Of a DNA stretch of 64,000 nt, positions 13,401 through 29,465 are shown one piece after another (within the stretch, counting starts at the first letter, position 1; each line of letters opens with the position of its first letter). Source of the stretch: Auanema rhodensis (lineage: Eukaryota; Nematoda; Chromadorea; Rhabditida; Rhabditidae); assembly GCA_964057225.1 (NCBI GenBank), contig OZ059895.1:14198001-14262000 (forward strand). Reading direction: 5' to 3'. Both the position numbers and the translations under genes were made by a program. The notes below the pieces were generated by a model that made no database searches, had not been told where the DNA came from, and saw only the letters and a list, made by a program, of their open reading frames with translations.

Positions 13401-13936
13401 ACATCAAATTAAAAAATATCACCCTGTAAACTTTGAGCATCTCCAAAGAAAAAAGAATGGCAGCCCTATCATAGAAGGATGATTTTCCAACAATATTTTT
13501 TTTTTCTTCGCATAGACGTTTGTATATAGCTACAGTAATAGCCTTACGGGTCTGTTCGTTATAGCTGTAAATTAGATTTTTTTAATGTTTACTGTTATAT
13601 TACCACTCACTCATCTCTAGTTTGCTTGGTAAGTTCCTTACAGCGTCCCTCCTTGAACAAAACGTTAATTCTAATATCATACTTGTAAATGGGAAGATTA
13701 GGTTTCAAAGCTGAAATATAGCAGTTCAGATAAGAAAATTATGTGCTCCTCACTAAGTCTCCACATATTGGTCTTAAGAGGACATGCAGCTCCTCTTGTA
13801 CCAGCAGGCTTCCTGGGTGCAAATGTCGCCTTAAGCGACATAGCCTTTGCTTTCTCAGTTAATACATCTAAACCATATCAGATGAAGAAGTTTACACAAC
13901 CTTATGGCTGATAAAGCATTATTAAAACATACCCAT
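10498..13936 (-). CDS. Worm-type (WAGO-like) Argonaute, slicer residues replaced
   Basis: Eighteen exons, from the four-base first exon 13936-13933 to 10588-10498, give 894 residues. Order: N-terminal region, a PAZ domain at about residues 230-390, then a PIWI domain. PIWI landmarks are GIEMSHPAP at about 624, MYLNGISQGQW at about 709 and EFYLNSHSAFQGTAKTPKYS at about 791. Compared with catalytic Argonautes (DVSHP, RDGVSEGQ, SHxxxQG), the first Asp is Glu (about 627), the second is Asn (about 712) and only His (about 797) is kept, so endonuclease activity is unlikely. This matches the nematode WAGO clade, whose members bind secondary 22G small RNAs and act in silencing without slicing. Clade placement is by motif; an ALG/PIWI/CSR type is less likely. 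The first exon holds only ATG G. Confidence 0.93.
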
Positions 13937-15890
13937 ATTCGTTAGACAAGAAAGCAACGGCTGTTGACTTCACTGAGTTTGGTTTGAATGAATCAACTAA
14001 TTAAGTAAAAAATTTTAGGCGGTTAACTAGCAACCTTCTTCTGATCTACCTACAACTGGGAAAAATGATCACAAATAACCAAATAAATATTTCAACATAA
14101 TGGCATATTGCCAAATATTGATTGAAATTACAGTAATACTCATTAGTATTATGAGAAAGTGTTCGGAGCTTATGTTTCACAACTCATAAATCCCAAAATT
14201 CCCACGTTAATTATATAGTCAAACTTACCGATTCGTAGAACGCTATGAACCTTCTGATATCTGTAGATTATTTTTCAAATAATCTTTACGTGAAAAATTA
14301 GAATATATGTTTTCTCGGACATGTAAAAAACATGAAAAGTACTTGTTAAGCTTATCATATTTGATTTCTCAAGTTTTAGTAATAAAACTTTATTTATTTT
14401 TAAAATCATGTTAATCTATCAACCCGCGGTTGCCAAAAATATCTGGCTGTCGCATAGAAAAATAGACTTATTGCATTGAAGAAGATATATCAGAAGCAGT
14501 TAGTCTTCCTATTGTCCTGTCGTCTATTCGTGTTACCACCATATCTTTACGCAATTCCCTTGAGATCAAAGTTTCCAATCTAAGAAGGATAGAATACTAA
14601 GACAATCCACTAACTTACATTCGCAATCTTATAAATAAAATCATAAATTTTCAGAAGGCCTACAGCACTGTTTTATAAATAATTCTAAACTTGACATCTG
14701 ATGTATTATCGGAAGTTATGTTATATTCTCTACAACAATGATATGACTTATAGCTGTTATTGCTTTTGTTAATTATTTGTTTTTAATATTTAAAGATAAT
14801 TTAATGGCTATTTTAACAAAATAAAATAATAATCTCAAGAGATACTGATATGAATTAGCTTTCCTTTTCCCCTTCATTCTAATTATATATATATACTTTT
14901 TAAGTAGAAAGGAAGATCTGTATTATTTTAATATGTTCACTCAATAGTTTGTTACAACTCTACAAGCCAAGCCAATCTTTGCCTGCTATTCTTGATCAAA
15001 TTTCTTATTTTTATAGCGTTCACCTCTTTCAATACTGAAAAAACAAAGTAAGATCTATTCAATTTTCTCTAAATTAAGAAAAATTAAGTTTCTTAGTTCG
15101 TTTGGCGACAGAGTAGTTAGTAGTACATTCTTATTTTGAATATTGCACACAAGGTAAGCAATGCTCACTAGAGGTCAATCCTGCTGATCTAATGGTTTGT
15201 TGAGATTTGCCTTTCTAGAGTTATAACTACAACTGGCCGAATCCAATTCGCTTACATTTTCTTAGAGTGTTGTGCTGCATTGCCCAAGTTTGGTTCTGCA
15301 GACAGCGGCCTATAGATTCTGGAAGAACATCCGTCTCGACTTTGTAGTTTCGTGATGTGTCTTTTGGAATATCTCCATTCTTCTAGTACTTAAGTTTCTC
15401 CATTAGCCATGATCAATTCATCTCGATCAGAAGAACAATTACTGTCCCATAAGTCTCACAGCCATCCTTAAAGTGCATACAAAACTGCAACTAATATGTA
15501 GCTCTCCTAAACCTTCTCTGCTCACTATGAATGTCTTTGTTGTTTTTTCCTCGAAGACTGTCTGATATTCTTAGATTCTTAGATTCATTGATGCTTTGTT
15601 CTGATTCAAGGAACAGAACATGGTTGTGAAGGGAGCGAACATAAGTCCGTAACAAATAATAATGAGGAAGTATGCTTTATGGTGTTAAATCCATAAAAAC
15701 TATTCGTTTGTGATTTTCTTTTTTCTAAGCTTTCTGTCTTTAATGCATTCCCGACTCATTCATCTAATTGAGCTAGCCACCCATAGATGCAGTATCCGGT
15801 TTCTTCTGAATTTCTTCAAATATCTACTTTTGAAACTTTTGAAATGTTTTTTATTTCTTTAATAGCTTCTATGTTTATTTTTACTTTTAG
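13937..15890. other. Intergenic / promoter region of HECW gene
   Basis: Divergent spacer between the Argonaute (minus) and HECW (plus) genes. No coding frame was supported. The right end becomes T-rich and ends in TTTTAG directly before the HECW ATG, as an outron or 5' UTR intron would. Unrecognised 5' exons of the HECW gene could lie here. Confidence 0.5.
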
Positions 15891-18800
15891 ATGCTGGTAT
15901 TACACCAGACAGTTTCATCCAATCATAAGTCAGATCTATGTCAGAATAGCAACGTAGATTGTATTCATGCTTCTACATCAAGAATCATGTCATGGATCAA
16001 GAACCAGGTATTTTTATTTCATTTTTTCTTCAGTGTACTTAATAGGAAGCTGTATAGTGCAGACAATTATCCATTTAAAACCTTTTCAAGAGTGTAACTC
16101 ATTTCGAATTGTGTTTTGACTACAAATGCTTAATAGTTCATTATATAACCTTAAATTAGAGAAAAACTTGACAGTCTTAATTAGAGTAACGAATAGAAAT
16201 TAATTAAACTTTGTAAAAGCTTGAATATATCTTCAGACTATTGATGTGGCATGGAATCTGTGCAGCACCAGTCCAAATATGATGGATTGGATAGGGATTT
16301 TCGATCAAGGTTAGCATTACTTCCTTTGTTTTGAATAAGTTCATATGTATAGTTCAAAAGTATTATTCATATTTTAAGAAACTTCCACTCAGCTCTCTTA
16401 CTTGGACTCGAGGCAGATAGGTCTCGGTTCCACTGGCACTTTAAAGTGGACGACTAACGAAGAAGTTTTAGCTTGTTCTAATAGTTTTTATTTTGCGTAA
16501 GTCAATCTTTTCCCTCTTGTCTTCTTCTCAAAATCTTTGCTCCCACTCACTCTTATAAGATAAAAATATCCAAAAATCCGAAGAAGATTTTTTATTTTAT
16601 GTTTTGCATTGGCAGTTTTCGTTTTTCCTTGTCAGGCATGAGTAAATATTGCTTGTATGTATGTAGAACGTTTTGCTCTGAGGTTTAAAAAAGAAGATTT
16701 TTAGCTTTTTGTTTTTCTTCAGTCTGGGGGCACATTATGTCACGCCCCCGATTTGTCCCTTGGGTCCATCATTTTCTCTGTAATTCCAATGTTTTTGAAG
16801 CAAAACTTTGACGGATGACAAACTAGGAGAGCCTGATAGGAAAATTTGTGTTAAGTCGTCTCATCTGACATAGCATGCTTTCATTCTTTCATGTGTTCTT
16901 TAGCACCTTTATTAAGTTTTCTTTTTGAAATCAGAACTAAACTATTGTTTGAGTCGGTTTAGAGCATGGTCCCCATACATATGCATCTATATGTCTTCAA
17001 GTTCATTCTTCTCATAATCATAAATAATATTCAAAGCCAATATATCTCTATAATAGAGCTATCCTTCACTTTATCTACTTCTAAACCATTTTTCTATTTA
17101 TAAATTTCTTAATGGCAATGCGATATTGGTGACATTCAGCCTTTAGTGCGAAATAATTGAACGTTTGCCATGCAACAATGTTCTTTGGGACACACAATGG
17201 CATTTACAAAAAGCTTAAAAACATTGGAAACTACTTGAAAACAATTTAGTTGGCGAGTTCATGAATGCTTGTGGCAAGCGGATATTCATCCTTCAGAAGA
17301 ATTATGCTTCACGTTTTCTCATCTACATTTGATAAATGATCTTCAAGTTGTGCTGTTCTTTTCATTTTTTGCCAATTTGAACTACAATCAGTGGTGTGTT
17401 CAATACGTCAACGTTGTCCGGCAATTTGTCAGAATCCCCTGAGACTTCTCCTCATCCTATCCCGATACCCCATCCTTTCTTCTCAATTTGCTTGACCTTC
17501 AAATCTTAATATTAGCTTTTCAAATTGAGATTTTCTTTAAATTGCTTCTAAATTTTTACATAAGCTGCATCTTTTTAGATACATTAACGGTCTTTCTGGT
17601 ATTGTTATCACTCGGTCAGAGCCAATAGCTGTAACAAATCAAGGCGAATTAGTTGTTAAAGGTATGTTTAGCTTGAATTATTTCTTATTTTTTGTTTTTT
17701 TTTTTTCAAATATTTTGCAAAGAAGTCATTTGAAAAACATTATAATGATTTATTAAACGGGAACTCTTGAAGTTATGAATAACATGTCATATTATGAGAT
17801 TGTTAGTTAGAAGCATGATAAGAAACGATTAAAATCCCTCATGTGTGTCAGATTATTTTAAGTTCATTGTTTTTAGATCTCAGTATACATGGAGAACTGA
17901 AAGAAGTCACTGAAATTAAATTTTCAATCGAAAATCATCGTCCAGTATCTTCAGTTATTATTAACAACAACTTACAGCCTTTTCAAGTAAATTTTTTTTT
18001 TTTTGGTTTTGGGTTTCTTGATTTCCTTTGAATGTCATCGTCTAAAATGATTCAATAAAAGCTCTGATTCCTATTAGACATCGGAAGCAATCAGAGGTTT
18101 CAATTTCAGCCATTTACCCTGTCGATTGTGAACGCTGAGACTAATCCTCTAATCGTTCAAATTGGTCGAACTCGCTTAAGTATTCCCCTACAAGACATAG
18201 CTACATTGAATAGGTCAGTTAAAGTTTTAAACATTTTTGTTTAATGGAAAGTATGCTGAGAAGTGTTGTTAATGTAGTACTAAAGTCTCTTTATTAGTGT
18301 TTTGAGAGCCTATAAAGTAAAAGCTAATAAAATAATTGAAATGCTGCCACATTCATGCAGGCATTCATCCCCTTTTCAACTTTTCTCCAAAACTTTACAG
18401 CCTGTTACTTAGATGGTAAAACATGAAGAAGAAGCCGTCGGCTAATTCTGAAATTGCGTGATTGTGGAAACAACCGAAAAAAAATTAAACTTAACTAAAA
18501 CAATTGAAGTTGACTGGCAGCTGTATTTGGTTGTTTGAGAAAACATAGGCAAATGATGTTGGCATTTAGAATTCAGCTCTGAATTTTGTTAAATGTCTCA
18601 TTGTTACTAAAGATGTAAGTTGACACAAGCGTTTCGGCCTACAATTTTGAGAGAAAAAAAATATTCATTGAAGCTTGCTGATTAGTTATAACATTAATCA
18701 GAAAGACTAGTGACATCCTTATAAATGACTTCTCGGTGAAGTGCTTAAAGCCTTGTTTCGAGGTCGCTTTTATCTTCCATTCTTGGCTTAATTTAAGCAT

Positions 18801-21800
18801 CGTTTGACAACTCATTCATCCCAAAGGGAGTTGAGAAAGCATCTTTTGAACCATAGCTTATGACAGAGACGAGAGAAAGATGAGAGAAAAACACGAGCTT
18901 AGAGATGAATGCACGATGTTTCTAAAAGTTGCAGATTGTAAGAGAAAAAAGAACAAGACATGCTTGTAAATCAAGCTGTTGAGCTTCATAGCTCTTTGAG
19001 TTTTCTTAAATCACGCTTTTTCTTTATCTGGCATGATCTACTGAAAATCTGACTGCATGCATGCTGGACGTGTCAGAACTCTTCTCCATCAAAATCGTCT
19101 GGCATTTTCTCACTGCTCCATTTATTTTGGGCCGTATCTCATAGCACCGATAGGAGTTTCAACTCGTTTTTCTATGACGATGTCGCTTAAAATCATACAT
19201 TTAAAACCCAGAAAAATATATTTCTTGTTATTGTTTTGTTATAAATAAATCATGAATCTTGATTTATTTTGAATTATTACGATTAAACTTCCTTGTAAGC
19301 ATAACCTGGAGGAGGGAATATGAATAGTATCTGCAAATAGCTTGTAGCTCAATAGATTTGACTCTCATACTCATAACAATATACGTAACACAAGAACACA
19401 ATATAATTAGTGACGTCAGACTTTCAATATTTTCTTTTATTTATTTTTTTATTTCATGTTTTTTATATTTATGGTTCATGCTTTTAGTAATTTGAACATC
19501 TCACTACCAACTGGACTGCAAAATTGCTTTACAATAGTCTTGGATGTGAAGATAATGCCTTTTATCCGAACTGGTAAGTTAGTTGAAGTATATCTTATTC
19601 ACCTACAATTCGTATTTTCTATTCTGTTCCACATTTTTTTCACTTTTCTGCATTTTAGATAGTTTTTCCTCTCCTACGGACACTCCCCTTGTTACCCCTT
19701 CAGTTTCTGGAAGTTCAATGAGTCAAACAAGGTTAGTTTTTGAAATATATTTTGGAGCTGCAGTAATAGACCTATTAGTCTATGCTGTTTCTCTTTATTT
19801 TTCAAATTATTAATAGTAATAAACTAAATGTTCAATTTCAGTTCTTCAAGTTCATCAAGTACTGATATTGTTGCTTCCAGAACATCAACATATCTTCCAA
19901 CGGGTTACTAGTTTTATTTTTCTTTTGTTGTTTTTGAATTTAGCAAAAAAAAAAAGAGTCCAAAAACCATGTTTCGCAACATATTTATCCCAATTTTGAG
20001 AACGGCGAATGAGTTGCAGACAAGGCTGTGAACCTCAGTTATGCTAATTTAGTTGACGTAAATTTTTTTGTAACATATCCTTTTCAAATTTTGAATTTGA
20101 AAAATTATAAATACAAATCATTTATCATTATTATTCTAAATTTATAAATATTATTATGTTATTAAAGTTATTTATAGGCTGGGAAGCTTGCAAAGATAAA
20201 AATGGAAGAACTTTCTATATTGATCATAAAACGAAAAAAACGACTTGGCAACACCCTTCATTTCCATCAACATTTAACTTGAATCCTGAATCAAAAAGGT
20301 TTTCAAATATAATAATGATATTATTATATTTATTTATTATCTCTATATAGATATTCTATGGTTAGAAGAACAATAGGCTTATCTCCGCCACCCTTTTGTT
20401 CATCTTCTGCTCAATTGTTTCTACAACGAGATGATTTTATAAGTTTATTACACGAACATCCTGTATGTCCTTGTTCATATATTTGTTTACAAAAAAATGA
20501 TTTTATTTATTTAAGAATGCTTTATCTATGTATAACTCATCTCCCTTATTGAAACATATGATTCATCGAATACGTAAATGTGGTGATGCTTGCGAAAAGT
20601 TCGAAGGTCACAAAGATTTTGTACAGTTCATTAATCATTTTGCTGATACTACTCAGCCTTTACCTCCACATTGGCAAGCGTCAGGAAAACATCCGGTAGC
20701 ATTGAAATCATTTATATGAAAAACAATGACGACCTGAAATTCAGACTGTATTCATAGATCACGGAGGCAGAAAAACAACATTACTGGATCCTCGACTTCC
20801 TACTACCTCAGCAACATCAGATAGACGTCGTGGTAAATCAGCACCACCCAGTCGCCGAAGCCAAGTATGGCATAGTGATTTGTATGTGATCTGTAACAAT
20901 AACGCTTTTCAGCTTGACAATAATGGTAACATGCTTGACATTGTCAATAGAACAAAGGAAATAGCAAGTATAGTCGAGAAACGTATGCCAGAATTGGCTC
21001 CTAAAATTAGAAAAAAATTGAGGTCTTGCTTGATCAGTTGTCATGATATTTCATTTATGTCTGTTCAGATTAATTGAGAGACTTGGTCACTTAGCATTAA
21101 GCAGAATGGCCAATGATGTTGATCTGATAATGGCTATAAGTATCTTAGAAGCGGATGATCCGGTCACGACAAGTGAAATGGAGGAAAAGTTAAATCATTT
21201 CTATACATCCCTTCACCGAAGTGGATATGGTAAAGGCCCACAGAAGATTAGGTGAATTTCTAATCACTGCTTTAACCAAATCGATCTTGACTTCTTGCAG
21301 ATTCCGTTTTAGTCGACAAAATTTGCTGAAAGATGCGTTTGAGCAAGTCTTAAATATTGATTCAACCCTCCTAAAAAAAGCAAGATTATCAATCACTTTT
21401 GATGATGAAGACGGGTATTTTCTAGAAAATATGATTCAAAAAACTAACAGTAAACGACATTTCAGATTAGATTATGGAGGGCCTTCAAGGGAACTTTTTT
21501 TCTTGCTCTCTCGAGAACTTTTCAATCCCTATTATGGTCTGTTCGAATATGGTTCCACGGATCATTACACTGTTCAAATCAGCTCCAATTCAGCATTAGT
21601 TGATAATGACACAAAATGGTAACAAACGAAAGTTTTTTGATACTTCGTACAGTGATTTCATAAACAAAGTAATATGAAATTTATGGATTGATCAATACAT
21701 GCCTACATGTATTTGTCAGTTTTAAATTCTTATCAGACTGTTATTCAAAAATATTTTGTTTTTCTGATTATTATAGTGATAAATTGAATATTTCTCTCGA

Positions 21801-23820
21801 AACTTGACATAATTTTGATAGTTTAGGTTTGAATTAGCAGGACGTGTGTTAGGATTGGCCCTCTTGCATCGATGCTTGATCGACACTTTCTTTTCACCCA
21901 CATTTTATAAAATGTTATTAGAAGTGTAAGTGTGTGTGTATTAATGATGTGGAAGTAAATCACAAATGATGTAGGCCTGTAACATTACAAGATATGGAAC
22001 AGATAGATAACGAATTCTATAGAAGTCTTTTATGGATTCGAGAAAACCCTGTTGACGAATCACTAGCCTTGACATTCACCTCCACTCATACTATCAACAA
22101 TAAGGTATGAGGAAATAGCTGAATCGATAAGCTAAATATGTTTTTTTCTAGATAGTAGAACATGAACTTCTTCCAAACGGTAATGAATTAAAAGTGAATG
22201 ATACAAACAAAGAGGAATTCATCTCGTTGATGATCAAATGGCGTTTAGAAAGGGGAATTGAACGACAAAGCAAAGCTCTTCTCAGAGGACTTCATCAAGT
22301 GAGCATTTTCAAAACAGTCCTGTTCAACCCTGACTATTTTCTAATTTTGAAGAGCAGTCCTTCCCTTCACCCATTTTCATACACCTCCCAGACCTTTTTT
22401 CCCCTCCTTTTCCTCATTTGTTTGTTTGTATTTCCGTTTGTCGTGATTCATCAAACATTGAGATTCCCAGAAGCCTTGTCTTAAAAAACGATCGGAGTGC
22501 TATTTACTAAGCGAATTCTCTTTTTAAGATTATTGATCGCGATTTCCTTCATGTATTTACACCGGGCTTGCTAGAATTAGTTTTGTCTGGAACAGTTGAG
22601 ATCAATCTAGATGATTGGCGTGCCAACACAGAGTATCGTGTATGTTTTTGCTTGTTCTAATGTGGAAACTATTTCACAGCCTTAATTTGAGAAACTTGTC
22701 ATGATGTTACATATTACAGGGAGGATATTATGATGAACATGTGGTAGTTGAATGGTTCTGGTGTACTGTTGAACAAATGACAAATGCTGAGCGTTTAAAA
22801 CTTCTCCAGGTTTGCTTTCGTTCATCTTCGCATCAATCGCAAAGTATAGCAACCGTTTTCATTGTTAGCTTTGATCTATGTTCCTTTTGTTATGCTAAGC
22901 CATGACTACCGAATAGAAAATAACTGGAAAGCAGGCTGTATGTATGATTATGTATGCACATCACTTTATTATTGCTTTATAACGAATTATTTTTTGCCTA
23001 GTTTTTGCATTTCAAAATTCGATACTTTTATGTTTTGTATAAGTATTAACTCGCACCAGAAAAATAGTTCCTCTTCAACCTTGAAAGTAAGGTTTTAAAG
23101 TGACTCGCTATCGTTCATCATCGAATACCTGGCCAGCTGGATTTTGTTAACAACAACAGCTGGCTCATTGTCCTTTGGTCCATTTGTTCTTATGCATGGT
23201 CGACAAATTCTTTCTAAATTTTTTATCAAGTGTAAAAAGAGGGCGAGAATTTGAAAAAAAATGTATATTGAATGAATTACGATCACATGCTTAAATATTG
23301 TTTTCATTTCCATACTATTTATACAATATAAGCTTGTTTATACAAAAAAACTTGTTAAAGTAACACTTGGTCGAAATTCCAGAAAAAAAAAAACGAAAAT
23401 TGACAAAACTATTTCGAAATTTTAAAAGTTCTAGAGCTTTCTTTTAGTTTGTGACTGGAACGTCGAGCGTCCCGTTCGAAGGATTTTCAATGTTACGAGG
23501 AAGTAATGGGTTGAAGCGATTCACTATTGAGAAATGGGGTGACGAATACAGCCTTCCAAGGTTGGTCAATCTATCTTTTATAAATTTGACAATGTGATAA
23601 TCTATTAGAAGCTTTAGAAAAAAAATATAATAACATGTCATTTTATCGTATCGATGATAAAAATGTATCTTAAGATGTCATAGTTCCTTTTTATCATGTG
23701 ATTTATAGAGCACATACATGCTTCAATCGACTGGATCTACCTAGTTACCCCACAAGACATATTCTGCGCAGCAAATTGTACTTGGCCATTAATGAAGGAA
23801 TCAACTATGCTATTGAATAG
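15891..23820 (+). CDS. hecw-1: HECW-type HECT E3 ubiquitin ligase
   Basis: Twenty-three exons join in phase into 928 residues. Domains in order: a HECW N-terminal domain (about 40-115; [16 protein letters not shown]), a C2-like region (about 125-240), a Ser/Thr linker, WW1 (LPTGW, Trp282 and Trp304), WW2 (Trp411; the second aromatic position is Leu431) and a C-terminal HECT domain (about 570-928; [24 protein letters not shown]). The catalytic cysteine is Cys896 in [14 protein letters not shown] ligases accept ubiquitin from an E2 on that Cys and pass it to substrates recruited by the WW domains. Vertebrate HECW1/2 are about 1.6k residues, so this is a compact form. The ATG follows TTTTAG directly, suggesting trans-splicing; upstream exons are possible. 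Exon 6 is placed at 18095 because only that acceptor keeps the C2 region open. Introns 3 (1.08 kb) and 6 (1.27 kb) are long and look empty. Confidence 0.92.
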
Positions 23821-25312
23821 GAAAAAAAGGAATTAGTTTAAAATAATATCCAATGTGTTCGGACGAAATTTATTACAGCAACTACTTATCTGTTGAGAAA
23901 TTTTGTTTATAAAATCATAGAATCATAAAACAATGATGTTGTGTAAATATAAGTGAACCGAGCGAAAGTTCATCTCTCATCTAATATTGTTGGAAAAAAA
24001 ACAATTTTTTTATTTTAAGAAAGCAGATTAGGTTGTTACAATCGTTTTTACAAGTATGTAATTATTCATTGTATGCTTATTGACATTTATTTTGTGTTTA
24101 TGTAATTATTTGAAGCCATCTCATTTTACAGGTATTAATAAAGCTGATGAAATATTTACAACTCTCTAGCATTTAGTCGTAGATCTGACGAAAGCCAAAA
24201 CGTAATAATGACGAAACGCTCGACGAAAGATTGAATGTTAAGATGGCATCCATTTTAAGAAACTAGAGACCTTCGCTACACCACTTTTACTTTTTCCTAA
24301 TGATTCTAAGTTGAGAACCAGTTTGACTTGTCTATCCTTTATAGCAAATGTTTGAAGCACATCCCTGTAAATAGATACATGATCACTAGTTCTTTTTCTT
24401 TCGACATGGAGGAAATTAGTTATATTTTAAACACAATATTAATGCCCCAAAGTAAGATTTTCATTACATTTCAACAATATTCATTTGATTTCAAGCTTGA
24501 AGGAGATGAATCATTAAATTTTTTATCAAACAACGTTTTATATAGGGGGAAATTGCTTTCTTTCGTGTTACTCATTGAATTTTCAATAACAGGCAGACAG
24601 GCAGAGACCGAAAGAGAGAGGGGGAGGAGAGAAAAGGGGCGGAGCCGCTATGGACGATGGTTATGATCAATGTGGAGGGAGAAAACTCATTCGCTTCTGA
24701 TCAGAATTTCGTAAGTGTTGACTGTCTATTTCGTAAATCATCATAAACCTAATCTTCTTATCTTATCTTTCTGACTCTAGGTCTTTATTTTTATAAATTT
24801 CATCTATATAAATTGCCAACTAATGGAATAAACTAGTTTTCTTTTTAAAATGTTCTCAGTCAAGTTTCTTCTTCATAGCACTATGTCAATATTTTTTCAT
24901 TAATTTAATCAACATGTTACTTATTCTTCATGTCTACTCTTATTCCATTTTTATAAGCTTTCTTTGTCATGGGACTGTGAGAAGCTAAACAGGCCCCAGC
25001 ATTGGTTTCCTCTTTTCGGTCAAACCAGAAACCGGACTGGCTATTTCTGCTTCTAGTCTGTCAGACCAATCAAACTCTTAAACAATCGGTCATCCTGTTT
25101 TGCCAAATTTCATTTCAGAAACTCGAACTGATTTCCCTTATTGAACATATCTATTAAAGATGAAAATAATATATTATAAGCAAAACAAATAGATTTTACA
25201 TTTTATCAAAACAATTCTTCCTATTTCGTTCATTTTTTTTCAGTTTGTCTTCTTATTTACATCAACAATTTTTTAGAGAAAGCTTAATGGTCAAAACAAA
25301 GTATTTGCCGCT
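23821..25312. other. Intergenic 3' of HECW, with an orphan exon-like segment
   Basis: Mostly AT-rich with no confident gene. At 24590-24720 the base composition changes abruptly to purine and GC-rich (GAGAGAGGGGGAGG, GGGGCGGAGCC) and is followed by an ATG-opened 18-codon stretch (24657-24710) ending at a strong GTAAGTG donor, described among the findings. I found no convincing second exon. Confidence 0.45.
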
Positions 25313-25895
25313 TCAAAATAGTATTGTAAACATTCGATAACGCTTGCAGATGAGGAAAACGTAGTCTAATGGAGACATTACCTCTTCAGACAGCCTTCTA
25401 TACAAATCTCCCCATGCAAAATATCTTCGAAAGAGCCTATATGCCCTTGCCTGACCTTTCGTTTTCAATAGATCTATACACTCTAACATAGCGGTCTTTC
25501 TATCTCTATGCTCTCCTACATACATTGATGTATACGCCTCTATGCTCTGTTCAATTTTACTGTTTACGCTCTTTGGCTCGAGTGCAGCCTACCTAGTAGG
25601 TCAAGTTCAGTACATCGCCATTTCAGCCATAAACCTTTCGGCTTTGTACTTTTCGAACAACTGATACTTCTGATACTGAACTCCATGATCAACGATCCTA
25701 TTTCTGATGCTCCAGCCATTTGCGAACATTTTTTTTTGCCCTCCTCTCTTTTATTACAAAGTAGTCAGCTGCAGTCAATTCCAATTCGCGCGTGAGAGTA
25801 TCACGCGACGAGAATTGTGCGTCACCAATTAGATCATTTACGAAATTTTTATAAATTTGAGCGGCTGATCTTCGAGTGGTGTACAAGGTATCCAA
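25313..25895 (-). pseudogene. Broken coding-like block, unrecognised protein
   Basis: Two blocks on the minus strand, 25895-25698 and 25525-25313, read as well-formed hydrophilic, helix-prone protein rich in Lys, Arg and Glu (for example FVIKERRAKK and KTKGQARAYRLFRRYF). A third stretch between them (about 25740-25620) reads similarly in another frame that begins at an A9 run, and then meets TGA, TGA and TAG before the last block resumes in the same frame. I see no plausible introns there (gaps of about 20-25 nt). The block is less AT-rich than its surroundings. The simplest reading is a decayed gene with a homopolymer frameshift and in-frame stops; an assembly error at the A-run could explain the shift but not the three stops. 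No family was recognised and origin is open. Confidence 0.4.
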
Positions 25896-26022
25896 AATAC
25901 AAATTTTTGTTTTTTTATTTCGTATATTAAAACATTTACGTGATAAAAATTAATCTTTTTTCCTCTTATACGATAAGAGATTGTTGTTATCATTACAACT
26001 TTTATCAAATCAAATAAAATGA

Positions 26023-29109
<3,087 letters not shown>

Positions 29110-29465
29110 TTATTGGGAGAATGCTAAATGGATAAATAACATTATTTTTTTTCGATTTACCGATCTCTTGTAAATTTTTCTTAATTAAAAATTGGCATGT
29201 CCCTCATTCCTCCTGTATGATGAATATTTATGAGAATAGGTTGTTTTATTTATGTTAAACAATGAAATATGTTGGCTAGTTTGAAAGATATTTAAATGAA
29301 ATTAATGAACGGATCGAAAAGGTTAAAAGATGGTTTTCGAATCAGGATTTTTCTACCAATGGACAATGAGATATCATTCTCTTGTTTGCGTAGTCGATCT
29401 TCAATCCCAGAAGAAGTAGTGGGTTGGAAACGCTTCTCATTGTTGGTCGTCCTGTTCTGCGAACA

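Noticed and set aside
18074-18094. Acceptor TTAG at 18077 as the start of HECW exon 6
   Set aside because: It puts the C2-like region out of frame; the acceptor at 18094 keeps it open and in phase.
24328-24666. A 112-codon plus frame ending in an Arg/Glu-rich tail
   Set aside because: The tail is the GAGAGG purine tract; no splice signals or motif.
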